This document shows, piece after piece, positions 21,727 to 33,723 of a stretch of 64,000 nt of DNA (positions are counted from its first letter, which is position 1; each line of letters begins with the position of its first letter). The translations under genes and the position numbers were made by a program. The stretch is from Aquanectria penicillioides. Lineage: Eukaryota; Ascomycota; Sordariomycetes; Hypocreales; Nectriaceae. The notes under the pieces were generated by a model. It did not search any database and was not told the origin of the DNA. It saw only the letters and a program-made list of their open reading frames with translations. Location of the stretch: NCBI GenBank assembly GCA_003415625.1, contig PYIU01000001.1:1612001-1676000 (forward strand), read 5' to 3'.

Positions 21727-24509
21727 CTTGGGACTCTGAGAAATGCCAATTCAAGATCTAATTGATTGATTGAATTGATTAGATTTGACTTGAACTTGGG
21801 AGTATAAGTGCTTGTATATATGTGCTCTCTGCCGTGTGGATCGAAGCGAGGATAATTATAGGCCTAGCCTAGACAGGCAGTTGTGCCGGGACTTGGAGTG
21901 CTACCTACCAGAAACAGAAATGATCTCTCGGTGAAGCGACCACGGGATCCCACGCTACTTGGCGATTTGTTAGATACCCCGCAGGAGTTTTGGGACTATC
22001 GCAGCACGTTCTGGAGATAGCTGCGAGTTATTGGTGTATAAATCACGCCAAGGATAAGATAGGACGACTTAAGAACTAAGTACTAGAGTTCAGGTTCGGT
22101 TTTAGTTCTCTACTGGGATCATGCAGCGACCGGAACGGACCATTACCAATTCTTTCGTAGCATTGGCTTGACACGTGGGGATGTGCATCGGAGTATCTTC
22201 TTACATTGTGATAATGCACCCGTCCTTTCCGGATTCAGTGCCATTGTGTGGGATCCTATCGGTCGATCTTCATGGTTGTCACGCTTTTTTAGGGAACTCG
22301 GCGCTAGTCTATGATCCATGTCTCCGGAGCCTTCCTCTCCTAGTCACCGATGCCTTGGTTCTTGAAAATGCTCGTGATAATCAACGTAGGGGAGAAATTC
22401 AGGCCGAGGCCATTCCAATCGGAGATGAGGTCTCAACGGGTTCAGCACTCCGGATGGGCCAATCTTGGACTAGTGGTCAGATTTGAATTTACTCCCTGAA
22501 CAGCCACAAATTTGCAAAGGCAGCCATACAAAACATCCTTAAATGGGGAGGAACTAGGATTATAGTCTATTGAATTCATTGTCTCGAAAAGGGAAAATCC
22601 TAAATTTCATTTATTGCTTGACTCGTAACATGTAAAATGCGTACTATGCTGAGCGATGGATACAATAGTTCACAAGGCATCGCGAAAGCCTCAAGAGGGC
22701 AAAGACTAAAAAAATAATGCGACAGGAAGCTCTCAATTCTAAATTTTCGAAGGACTTAGTTAACGCGGCATTGTAAATTGTAACGAGATTGAATAAAAAA
22801 ACCCAGAATTAGTACGTCATGTCTCAATCGAGATAAGCGTGGATAGTTGGGCGCCAAGCGACGAAGAATTCCCAGTACGGCTGCTGGAAAGATCTTCACT
22901 GCGCCACTTCAGATATCCAATTCAATCTCATGGCGTTCGAAATAAAGGGAAACTGTAAAAGAAATGGTCGGAATGATTTCCCCAACCGGCAACTCATAAA
23001 GGGCCGCCCTCAGCTACGAAACCAAGGTAGATCGGAACCAGTACCTTCCTTATATTGACCTCTTTTGCTATCACATACATATTTTATCACAGTTTGACTC
23101 CCTGCACTTCGACTACTCGAGTCGACCAGTGGGGGTAGTGTAGTGTCGGTGTTAATCACGCAGTGGACGAATGTGGTGCATTTAGCGAGCGCAAAGTGTT
23201 ATCAATCAATCAAGATCACCTGCATTTTGAATAGACCAGTACAATATTCGATTAACCTAATCATTTAAAGCATCGGGCCGGTAGGAGTACAACAATTCAT
23301 ACGATTTCTATCGCCAGAATAGAAATATCTGGTCCTTCTTTATCCCTTACCTATGGGTACTAAATTGAACGCCCCTCGACTTGGCAATTATAAATAGAAC
23401 TATCAAATGATTGGTGACGCGCCTTTGCCTACATTGTCTCAGCCCAATACGTACCCTAAAGTTCTATTCATGCTCTCTCTAAAATCTTGAGACAAAGGAA
23501 AATTCAAGGTTTTTCTAGGCTCTTCTCTCCATGCTCATCGCTCCTAGGTAAGGTTGCTGGCCTCTAGCTGTAGTAATTGCTATCGCTATGCATATATGAA
23601 TCCAATGTCATCAACGTTGGCGCAAAACCGGACTGATCATCAAAAACAAAGCAACACAGAGAACACAAAGACCATAGATGGTAGAGAGAAGGGCAAAAAA
23701 GAAAGAAAAAAACATACAACAACCGGGATTCGCTGGTCGTCACCGACCCAACTACTAATCGGTCCCTCACCATCTTATCTAAGGGAGAGCGGACGGGATC
23801 CCGAGTTCTATGGTGGGTATGATCGTATGTGGTGATGTGAGGAACGAAACCGGGTTAGATTGCCAGTAATGCGGACGGTCCGGAGAGTTCTTTTGACCGT
23901 GGTACCGGGAGAGCGGTCATGGCCAATGTAAACCCCGGGAAGATAGATGCCGGCCGTTACATTATTGGACGAATTAAGTCTACTCCATCAGCGTCAAGCT
24001 CCTCGTAAATGACGTAGAAGCTTTCGTCCATGGCAGACTTGCATTTAAGTTTTGTCCGAACTTCCATTGTCACCCATAGTGCTTCTATAACCGAAGCAAT
24101 AGTGGGCCGGGCGTGGGTTCTTGGTGCTTGCGATCAAAGTTTATTTACGCGTCAAAGAGCAAGCTCGCTTGTAGGAGCGCTCGCAAGCTTATTTATGCGG
24201 GACTTTGCAACGGCTTCATTAGAAAAGCCCACTAAGGAGCCAAACCGTTGCGCACAGCCCACCTGGACGCTGGGTGGTAATTTCATTTATTCCAAAGCAC
24301 CCCAGCTTTTTACGAGTTTCAAATCATTTAGACTTTACCAAGTTCCCGGCCTTGCCGAGTATGCAAGCTTGTTTCCTTTCGCAGTTTTACGTTGAGATTC
24401 TAGAATACATATAGGGGCTCTGCGTGGCCCGAGACGACAATCTATTCTTCACTGCATCTTGCAATTGACCATTTGTTTCGTTTGTATCCTTTCACATCCC
24501 ACCAGCAAA
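21727..24509. other. 2.8 kb stretch without a recognisable gene
   Basis: I read all six frames. The longest open frames (103 codons at 22175, 93 at 23554, 121 at 24030) have no conserved features. It is not strongly RIP-mutated. It probably holds the promoters of the flanking PLA2 and hydrolase genes and perhaps unrecognised non-coding transcripts. Confidence 0.5.
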
Positions 24510-25379
24510 ATGCTATTCAACTCATTAGTTGCCTGGACCGCCCTCCTCAGCGGCGTCAGTGGCCTCACGATCCGCGACACTAAGCCTGTCTGGCTCACCT
24601 TGCCCGCGACACCAATGCTGCCTTCCCCTATCACCACCAAAACCACGTTCATCAATGGAGTCCATCTGTGGATGCAAAAGTATAACGAAAAGGCCAATGC
24701 TATTCCAATCGTGATGGACCACGGCGGCCTTGGCTATTCTGCCTACTTCGGAGCCGTCATCTCCCGTCTTATCGCAGACGGCTACTATGTGATTGCTGTG
24801 GACCGCCGCGGTCACGGTCGCTCGACCTTCAACGCCAACGACGTCTTCACCTACGACCAAATGGCTAATGATATCAACGCCCAGCTTGCTACCGCCGGCA
24901 TCAAGAAGTACAACGTTGTTGGTTGGTCTGACGGTGCCATGACCACACTCGCTGCCTTGATCAACCCTACTACCGCAGCCCCCATCAACAAGGCCTTCAT
25001 CTTTGGTGGCGCCCAGAACCCCGAGCAAACCAATGCCACCTTCTCCGACACAGCCATTTTTGCGGAGTTTGTTTCTCGTTGCCAGACCGAGTACGCTCAG
25101 CTTCAGCCCAATGCCAACTTTACTGCCTTCGGCACCAAGGTCGCCACCATGGAGGCTACTCTACCTCAAATTACCGATGCCCAGCTCGGTGGCATTGACG
25201 GTAGCAAAGTCATCATCGTCGGGGCTGAGCACGAGGAGGCCATTAACCTCGATGTCCCTGCCAAGCTGCACGCTGCCATCAAGGGAAGCCAGTTGCAGAT
25301 TCTCACAGGTGTCAGCCACTTTGCTCCTCTTCAGGACCCCAAACAGTTCACCAAGGCCGTGGAAAAGTTTTTTGCTTAG
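24510..25379 (+). CDS. Secreted alpha/beta hydrolase
   Basis: A single exon of 289 residues beginning with a signal peptide (cleavage near residue 18, GVSG-LT). The oxyanion region is DHGGLG, followed by DRRGHGRS. The nucleophile is Ser140 in GWSDGA. The acid is probably in GAEHEEAI and the catalytic histidine in VSHFAP near residue 273. This is the non-heme haloperoxidase/epoxide-hydrolase-like branch of the fold. Esterase or lactonase activity is plausible, but the substrate cannot be read. The first ATG is at 24510; a TTG upstream in frame is not a likely start. The stop codon is only 38 bp from that of the convergent peroxidase gene, so the transcripts probably overlap. Confidence 0.88.
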   Translation: MLFNSLVAWTALLSGVSGLTIRDTKPVWLTLPATPMLPSPITTKTTFINGVHLWMQKYNEKANAIPIVMDHGGLGYSAYFGAVISRLIADGYYVIAVDRRGHGRSTFNANDVFTYDQMANDINAQLATAGIKKYNVVGWSDGAMTTLAALINPTTAAPINKAFIFGGAQNPEQTNATFSDTAIFAEFVSRCQTEYAQLQPNANFTAFGTKVATMEATLPQITDAQLGGIDGSKVIIVGAEHEEAINLDVPAKLHAAIKGSQLQILTGVSHFAPLQDPKQFTKAVEKFFA

Positions 25380-25417
25380 ATAATTTGATATAATTTGAAT
25401 CAATAGAATCTTCCACG

Positions 25418-27118
25418 TTAAGAAGATACTCGCGGGCATACTTGTGTCCTCAAAAACTCCTTCTTCACTTCCGCTTTCCCACGTTGACCCGTGCTCTCCA
25501 GTACCACATCAAAAGTGGTGCTCCACGCTGATGTTGATAGTGGCACAATTGCCTCAAACATAACCCACCGATCTGTTGTCTGATTAGTTGCTTTAAAATT
25601 GATAGATTCAATGTCCATCTTCCGAACGACCACCCCTTGTCTCTTCTCGTAGCGAACAATGTCCATTCTAACCGGGGATGAGATCCGGTCCTTTTGAACT
25701 GCAACTTTTGCTGTAAAGTTTCTCATGCCACCCACACTAGTTCGTGAAACGCAAGATTGGTGTTCTTGGTACAGCAGTGTGTCATCTACGGGGTATCCAT
25801 GACCCCCGTTTGTATACTTGGTAGTTCGCTTTTTCGAGGGCACCGTCAAGTGAATGTCAAACTTGCTGATTCCGCTAGAATTCTCAATATCTGTTTCAAA
25901 CTCGTACCAGGCGAAGGTTTCCCCGTATAGGCCAGTGGAGTTGCCGGCATATTGTGACTCAATTGTTTGAGAGCCTTTACCACGTCGATCGGAGTAGGTG
26001 AGATGAACAGACAGGTCGGCCGGGTCACGCCCTTTCCGGGCGCCTTCTGTAGTTCTGACACGGACTCGGCCTGCAAAGACCAATGAGCCTTCGTCGTTCA
26101 AGAAAAGTTTCGTAATATTGGGTTTTATCTCAATCGCTTCGATTGGGGCCGATAGCTTGACCCCCTTGGGTACTGTGTCAATCATCCGACTAAATATTCG
26201 AGCGCACTTTGCTTCGAACACAGATGGCTTCTTGGCGAGGGCAGAAATTGTCCGGTTCTTGTCAGATCCAAAAATGCGCTTATCAGAGTTGACAGTGTCA
26301 TTCGTCCCGACGACAAGCGGGTTCGTGGTCGTTCCTCGAACGTATTCTGTCGCAATGCTGTTATCGAATTGATGGGGTGAACTATCAAAATGAGTGACAG
26401 TGTCGTTATTAGGGTTAGTATCTCCCTTAGAGATCTCTGGGAAGTTGACACTGTGCACGCCGCCTAAGGTATGCCCGCATGCCACCATGGTGATCATATC
26501 TGCTTGGCTATACCCTGCAGTAGCAAACCGACCGAGTATTGTCTGCAACGGTGTATGGGCTTCTGGTACTCCTGCGGGACCAGCTTCATCGGCGTCAGCT
26601 CGGCCATAGCGAAACGGAATCTTGGTGGTTCCGCCACATGAGCTGTGAGACACAATGACACTCATCGCCAGTAAATCCGCTGCCGATGCCTTTGGCGAAT
26701 AGAGAAAGCTGAAGAAATTAAACGTATTGTTGAACGCCCTGCCACCGTTTTCCGCACGGTCAAGTTCAAACCAAACCGAGCCATCAATGCCGCCTGTTTT
26801 CTTCTTCGCATCATGGGTAATCATGTCGTGGAAAGCAGTGCGGATCCATTCTGCCGCGTTTTGTCGTCCTTTAACATTGCCACCTTCGGAGCAAGGAACG
26901 ACGCCTGTCATGGAGAATTGAGCCATTCATCCTTGATATTTATTGATTTCATGACAAAATGAGCGCAACTAACCTTCAGCAAAACGTCTAGACAAGTAGC
27001 CGCCTTGAAGAGCCAGGATTTCTTCAATCTCATCATACTCAGAAGGCCAGATGTATTTGCTGCCATTGACGTATGGAGTTAACATAGAAATGATTCCAAC
27101 TACCACGGCGAACTTCAT
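25418..27118 (-). CDS. Secreted class-II-like heme peroxidase (plant/fungal peroxidase superfamily)
   Basis: Two exons (27118-26974, 26904-25418) give 543 residues. The signal peptide is MKFAVVVGIISMLTPYVNG. The distal heme site is R70-T-A-F-H74-D75, with the calcium-site aspartate in GGIDGS. The proximal histidine lies in MVACGHTLGGVHS. About 280 residues of C-terminal extension follow the peroxidase fold, with several N-glycosylation sequons and no recognised domain. An ATG at 26924 opens the long frame but lies inside the intron: using the acceptor at 26905 joins RRFAEG to VVPCSEGGN, which matches the family. It would oxidise aromatic or phenolic compounds with H2O2 outside the cell. Residues for lignin or manganese oxidation were not identified. 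Confidence 0.9.
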
Positions 27119-28261
27119 CGTGACTCGATTGAGCGAGTCTTTTGCTGATCGTTGTTATTGACAAGAAAACTTAGTTACACCCTCGAACTCGAATGCTCGG
27201 CCGAGACCCTTTTAAAAGCCTCCGCACTGATGAATGACCTGGTCATAATGATCTTCTATGCCCTGAAAATGGGATGCCAAGGCCGAGGACTCCGCGGATT
27301 CTAACCATATCGAGCTTAAAGCACGGGTGCTTATTCCCATCAAGGATTGTGGATCCAGAGAGCGACAACCATTGACGGCTTTCCCGCCTTCGCCGGAGAT
27401 TATCAGAAGATTTTTTATCAGATGCGCTTTGATTGATAAATCCCTCCTCGTATTTGGCTCGTGCCCATGCCCGCAACACCATGGGACAAGACTCTGCCTT
27501 GATGATTATTGGTTCCTTGCAATAAGTCAGCTTGGATGAATCACCTCATTTGATATTAATTGATCGATCCACGTGAATCCAGGGGGCCAACCCAATTCCA
27601 CCCCCACTCGTTGGTCAACACGTCGAGGACCGCATCGGGTAGGTCGTGTAAAGGATGGTTAGATCGTGGATGCAATGCTCTTCATGGCTCTGAAAATATT
27701 GAACGGGTACCAGGGGCGCGCATTTTGAACCCCACAACATAAAGTTCATCCACATTGAAACTGCTTGAACCGTTTTGGTCCCAGGCTGTCCTCATAGATG
27801 TGTGGATGCGCGATTTCCAGAGCAACTTTATCATCTGAGAGATGCGTGAGGCGTCCTCCACCGAGTGCGTTTATTTTCGATCCCAATTGAGTCGGGTTTG
27901 TGCTCAGATTTTTGTCGGCGATGCAGTAATGGGAGCCTTGACGAAAAGACGTCGCAAAAGAGCATAAGCTCCGGCTTGGCGTGAGTATTGAAAATCCTGC
28001 GTAGCGGAAACTCCCGCAGAGCTGTTCCAGGGTTCCTCGACGTTCTTGGGATTAGATCATCTACATAGGGTGGACTTCAAGCCAATTGCACGTAAAAGTT
28101 TTACGATAAGCTTATATTGAATACATAGATAATTGGGAAATAATTTGATCAATATAGACAACGCTGAAGCTCCTCCACAATCGGCGTTTCCAGTAAGAAG
28201 CTATTTGCTCCAGACGATTTCTATTGAGACATATTCGCAGTCCATTTAATATCCTCAAGGT
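27119..28261. other. Gene-free stretch upstream of the peroxidase
   Basis: 1.14 kb. The left part is the peroxidase promoter. No other coding signal or repeat could be supported. Confidence 0.4.
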
Positions 28262-28744
28262 ATGCAACTATTTCAAGACCTTATAGCTGAAATTTTCATG
28301 AATATGATACGACCATTGCCGCACCCAATGAATACAATGGAACCCAACACTGCAGGGTACGAGATCGATATCCTCCGTTCCCGCAGAGTTAGAGGGGCGA
28401 AAGCTTTCCGGCGACCAGAGTCATCTATCCTCTCTCAGAGTAACCCAGTCCTGATCCCTTCCAATACCGTATCCATAACGTGCAGACAAATGAGCCAGCT
28501 GACTCCCACGGGGATAAACATCACCAAGAGAAAAGTTCCCAATATCTGTCAACAGGCAAGCATTTTTGGGACCAAAGTCAACGAAAGATGTAGTTACTCC
28601 AAGATCCAGATCCTTCAATTTGTCTGTATTGTTCACATGCCAGATCCATACCTTCTTCCTTCCAAAAACCAATGGAATTGAGCGAAGAGTCTTTAGAGAA
28701 CGTGAAAACTCCAAGTCAGAGCGGGGAATAGTTAAGCGGTGCAC
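28262..28744 (-). pseudogene. C-terminal remnant of a WD40-type NLR (NACHT/WD40 tail)
   Basis: On the minus strand, 28744-28421 translates to a segment with KVWIWHV, LDLG, FVDFGPKNACLLTDIG and ARYGYGIG-DWVTL. This is the tail that follows the last blades in fungal NACHT-WD40 proteins. A TGA then interrupts the frame, which resumes as LWSPESFRPS. The last motif (VLGSIVFIGCGNGRIIF) is in another frame, so at least one stop and one frameshift are present. No NACHT domain or upstream WD repeats are found; a T-run near 28809 marks where homology ends. It is a relic of an HET-E-like receptor adjacent to the intact GTPase-RING-patatin gene. Confidence 0.75.
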
Positions 28745-29076
28745 AGTGGGCCCACTATCTTTCTGTAGTCTTTTGGAGCTGATTGTATGATTACTCTTGA
28801 CTGCTCGTTTTTTTTTTTTTACGATATGTTTGGTGTAACATGATCGGGTTGTGTCAATCCCAAATCTGTAACTTCTTTGTATGACCGTAAAATGTACCTT
28901 ACTAAAGACATCAGTACCCCCGATCTCATCAATGAGGAAAGAGGATTAAAAGCGAGACAAAACACTTGGATATTTAGCTTTCTATAGTCACATAAAAAAC
29001 AGCAGGACTTCTCGTTGCCATTCACTTGTCGTAGATATACTCCCTGTATATATCCTTCATTCACACAACTAGCTAG

Positions 29077-32000
29077 CTAATAGTATACTCTGTGATGCGC
29101 TGGGGAATTCGTCTCCGACATGCTTTCAGATGTCTCGGTTGATAGCCTAGGTTCCACGCCGCTTGCTATTGAGGTTGAGCTCGAGACTGATCTCTGGACC
29201 TCAATCGAACTGGCGTCTATGCTATCCCTCTTCTCAACTGATATGTCCCCTGAGTTAGTCAATTTGGTCTTAGAGCCACTGTGAGAGCCAGTCAATATGG
29301 ACACCGATAGACTTGGACCTCTTCGGAAAAGTCTCGTTCGCCTTCGTCGTAAATCTGTTGCTTCTGAATCCGAATTTGCTTGGACCACCACCGGCATGTC
29401 CAGTTTCTCCGAATCCTCGAGAGTAATTTCACCCTCACTCTCGTCCTCAGCATCAGGATTAGGTGACAAGAGACTCTCCTGAGTGAAAAGCTCCCTTGGG
29501 AAACCGCTCACAGAAAGTAAATGCTCAATAGGCTCTACGGTGTGGTTGTAGCCATAGCTGTAGCGATAGTATTCGGGCTGAAGGCACAGTGAGAGCCGTG
29601 TGATGCAAGCTTGATGAACGCCGTTGATGCAGAGCTCTGTCGGAAGCCGGAAAAGACCACGGTCACACATGTCCTCAATTGTCTCCGTTAAGATCGGCAC
29701 TTCATGATTCTTTTGATCGCGTGAGCCATAATTCTCCTGTAGGTAGAAAAATGGTACGAAAGTGGATCCACGAATACAGTTCCGCAGGATACGACCCAGG
29801 CCCTTAAGATCAGGACTGCCTTCAATAAAGCGACAGCGAATATTTCCTGTAGTATATCAGTATCTTCACCCCGGAATGCTACATGGAGGTGAATCCCCCT
29901 TACCTAAGCAATCATATTCTCCCGTCTGTCTGTTCTGTCGAACATGGCTCGACTTCTCAAAATAGAAACAACTTGCCACCAATCGGTGTGCAACTTCGCG
30001 AATGTTCGGGTTTTCTTTTACTTTGCGTACCGCGTGTCTTTCTATGCTGTCCAGCTCCTGAACACTGTCAAGGCTCGGTCTCTCACCAGGGAACTCGACG
30101 TTTAAACGCATGTTTCGTCGCTTGTCCTCTGAGCTGTGCGTTTTTCCCGGTGGCGTAACTTTAGCGTAGTGCTTTTTCCATATTTCTTCGCAGTCCAACT
30201 GGTCATCAATAATGGTGTTGGCAGCTCGCCACATGTACCCAATACCAGAAACACTCTTATGGCGAAGCAGGCCTTTGGATCTCAAAGAATGTGCCGAGTT
30301 TGGAGATAGCATGCTTGTGGAGTGGGATGTAGCTTTTGTACTGCTGAGACCAGTGCCAAGAGATAGCAAGATGTCAGGAGGCCAATCTCCAACGTCCTCC
30401 CAGAGCATTCTCCGTTCATTGTCTGCGACTAACGCTGGGCAATTATGATGAATTGCTCCATCTGTATAAGCAGTCATAGTCTCAGACTTGACAAAAGTTT
30501 TGAAATACGGAGGTGCGGCGGCAGTTGCCCTAGCAGCCTCCCAGATTTTAATCTCAGAACGTGGGTCCGGGGGTCTGACAAACTTATACGGTACTATGAT
30601 ATGTAGTTAGTGCTATTTGTAGAGATGGGACAGTATTGTACTTACAATTATCACGTTCGCCTTCTGTATTGTAGTTTGTCAGAATGACAGCGCGATCCTC
30701 AGAGGCTGAAGTTGAAGTCACTGCAACACGTATTGGAGTTGCATTTGGGGGTTTATTTCCACCATAGAGGAGTGAATACTCATCAAATGCCGACTGCAAA
30801 GCGGCTTCCAATGGTTTCGTTTTGTAGTAGCTTCTGTGGCTGACGATCGCAATCTTCTTCAACGCACGAGAAGTGAAAGCTTCGGTGCAGAGGGCCCTGA
30901 AGTAATCTGCGCACGCTGCGACACTCCATCGTTTGACACCCAGGCCCAAGGAAATGATACCGCCCGTGCTATAACTATTAGAAATTGACACATTCATGTT
31001 AGCTGGCTCTTAACTAACCTTGTGCCTACTATTAGATCAAAGAAATTCTGGATTGGTATCTGGTCTGCCAGTTCCTCTTCCAAAGCCTTGAGAATCGCCA
31101 GCTCGACGATGCCTCGTACACCTCCTCTAGAAATCACGTTAGCTTGTGAATTCTCCACTAGATTATAGTACTTACCCATCGAGACATAGAACTCTCACAC
31201 CCGCTTCCTCTGGTTTAAATCTGACCTGCACTGTATCTGGCCAACGCGTTTCGGTTGGGTGAAGCGGACAGCACGGTAACTCAAAAAGTCCTTGTCCCAT
31301 ATTTTTCCCAAAGGATTGGACACAGTCTTTACACAGAATGTGGCCGCAAGGGAGAACATTCTCCGGAATCTTTCGCACACAGCAAAGGCAGGTCAGATGA
31401 CTTCTAAACCTAGATACTGAACCAGTGTCTCGGTAGAAGTCTGCCAAAACTCCCCTGTGCAATTTGGGAATAAGATCCCTCTCCTCACCATCAAGCTCCT
31501 GTTGCAAGCGATAATCTAGTTCTTTGATGTGCTGATCGATTTCATTGATCCATTTTGGGAAGAATTCTTCTGTTTCAAATACCGATTCATAGGCACCCCG
31601 ACCGAGGATCTTTCCTGTGTGGGCCTGATGTCCCTTCTTGTGCGAATTTCTGGCATTGCAGCACTGGAGGCCGCCTTGTTGATAGGAGCAGCGCATCCAG
31701 TTGTCACAGAATTGCTGGAACGCATCACGCAGGGGATCATGGTATGAGTTCCAAAGCAAATTAGAAAATATTCCTAAGAGTTGTTAGCCTCTCTACTAGA
31801 CGTAGCTGTGGAAAAAGAACCGTAATTCACCTTGCGTCTTGTCTCTTGTAGCAGCGAGCATTATACAAGATGCGATCAGGGGGCTCAGTTTAGAAAAGAA
31901 TACCGTCACACGCCTATTGCGCCGGTCATGTCGATTGTACAATGACAGGATGAGGTTCAGAACGTGGCCCCCGAAACCCTTCGGCAAAGGTGCGTGAAAA

Positions 32001-33723
32001 CGCGCCGCCTCCACGAAGTCGAATGGCTCATTCAGCCGTCGTGAGAAGTGATCGTACGCCACATTAACATATTGTGGAAGCCTCTCTGCGTTGAGTAACA
32101 TGCGAATTTTCTTTTTTTCGGCATGAGATCGCGCACACTTTTGACTTATTAATTGGTACAGCTTTCCAACCTGGTCATCGATCTGCATGTAGCGTCCTTT
32201 CGATGGGATTCTCAGCACAGTTACCGATGAGTAGTAGTATTCAAGGAGGTCCTTGGTATTATTCACGCGCTTCCCGAGTGCTTCTAGTCTCGCAAGGACA
32301 TCACGAAGCGCCGGTACTTGATGAACTGAGTCCTTGTAATCAACTAATAATCCACGAGTCGCCGCCTCGGTGTCCCATTGGCTTTCGTCAATGCTACTCT
32401 CCGTGGCATTGAGCACGATGACTATATGCGGAAGACTTGGTTGATTGATCGACTTGTCGATAGATGCAGCTGCCCAGTGGACCAATTGCTGCAATACTTC
32501 TGTTTGAAAGGTTCTGCAGTGGCAGTCTGGTCAGTCCAAGATTGACCAATTTCCATGAACCCAACTTACCTAACTTCACGGAGTACAAACACTACGACAT
32601 CAGAGAATGTGTAAAGTATTCTGGGGAACAAAGTTCCAACAGCGTACTCGCGCGACTGCATTTTCGGGTTGTCTGCCCAAGCTAGCCTCTTGCGTAGTTT
32701 GTTCTTGACGAATTGCTTCGGCTTCTTGGCAGTTTCAATCTTCTCTCGACACGTGAGGCCCCGCGGGGTGTTCTCTCCACCCGTCATGCCTTCACAATCT
32801 GCGTATAGCAGTGGTCTTTGAGCATAATGGGTGCCCGGGTCCGCGTATAGATGGACATCGCCCGTTGTCGGAATATTGTCGCCGACGAGGCCGGGGACTG
32901 GAGCCGGACAGCTGTTCGTGTTTCCCATTCTCGATTGCTCGCGGTTCATCAACATTTTGATGACTGTACTTTTTCCGGCTCCTGTATAGGACATTACCAG
33001 CGATCAGCGACAAAGCCTAATCAAGATGAAGTGCAAGCAGCCCCAAAACATACCAGTCTGGCCAACAAATGAGACCAGCTGAGGGAATCTTTCTTCGTAA
33101 TCCCCCACCTGGCTCTCCTGGAGAATGTCGACAAGTCGGTTTGAATAGTGCAGAAACGGCTGGTTTGCTTCTTTATCTATTCCAAACCAAGTAGTGTTGA
33201 TGTCGTTTCCATGTCGTCTATACTGTTCTTCCTTTGTGGGCTGGCCGAAGATTTTCTTTAGTCTATAGATCACTTCTTCGTCGACTTTCTCGTGTTGGCG
33301 ACCATCGATGCCGACCTTCCCTGGCTAAGAACACTGTTAGCTTGCGGTAAGCTCAATAATGCGTCAAACCAGTAGAGTGGTCTGGAGTCGGATGAAAAGA
33401 CGGAGGACACAAACCAAATGGGGCCTTTGCTTCGGCCAGCATTCATCACAAAATGAGTCGTCGCACTGAACACATTTCCATGTTCGAACAGAGAGCTCGC
33501 ATACGCAACAGCGAATCGGACCCGGGGGCTGCGGGGGTGGTTGCATCCTCGACCCCGATGAGCCCGTTGTCAAGTGGATTGGCTTTGGGGGTAACGGCGG
33601 CCGGTAATCAGGATCAGAATCGTTTTCCACTGGTACCAAAACCTCTGGCAAGGTGGAATATTCAAAATATGAAGCCATGCGGTCGGTCGGTGGGAAGGCT
33701 TCTATACTCAGCTCGAGATTCAT
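29077..33723 (-). CDS. Multidomain zinc-finger / GTPase / RING / patatin-like phospholipase protein
   Basis: Nine exons (33723-33415, 33324-33054, 32981-32570, 32513-31831, 31773-31176, 31126-31019, 30968-30646, 30593-29904, 29846-29077) give 1387 residues. Residues 71-103 hold a Cys-rich finger (CCVCEL...CVQCDDSFCDECW). A P-loop GQTGAGKST lies at about 190-198, with a D-X-E-G element (YADCEGM) near 258 and FVLRE near 328, resembling the DTEG and RD motifs of GBP/atlastin GTPases. A RING-type finger (CLCCVRKI...PCGHILCKDC) is at about 685-715. The patatin domain shows DGGGVRG near 756, GTSTGG with the nucleophile near 794, and the dyad aspartate in DGAIHHN near 944. A Ser-rich tail ends the protein. 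Splicing creates both GQTGAGKST and GTSTGG. It would be a GTP-controlled lipid hydrolase with possible ubiquitin-ligase activity; a role in immunity or incompatibility is inference. Confidence 0.88.

Noticed and set aside
22175..22486. 103-codon open frame in the 2.8 kb gene-free region
   Set aside because: No conserved motif, no intron or promoter context, composition as in non-coding DNA.
26905..26926. ATG at 26924 as the start of the peroxidase
   Set aside because: It lies in an intron; the upstream exon supplies a signal peptide and the conserved FAEG-VVPC junction.
28262..28681. 139-codon + strand open frame
   Set aside because: It is antisense to the WD40-NLR relic, whose minus-strand motifs explain the open frame.
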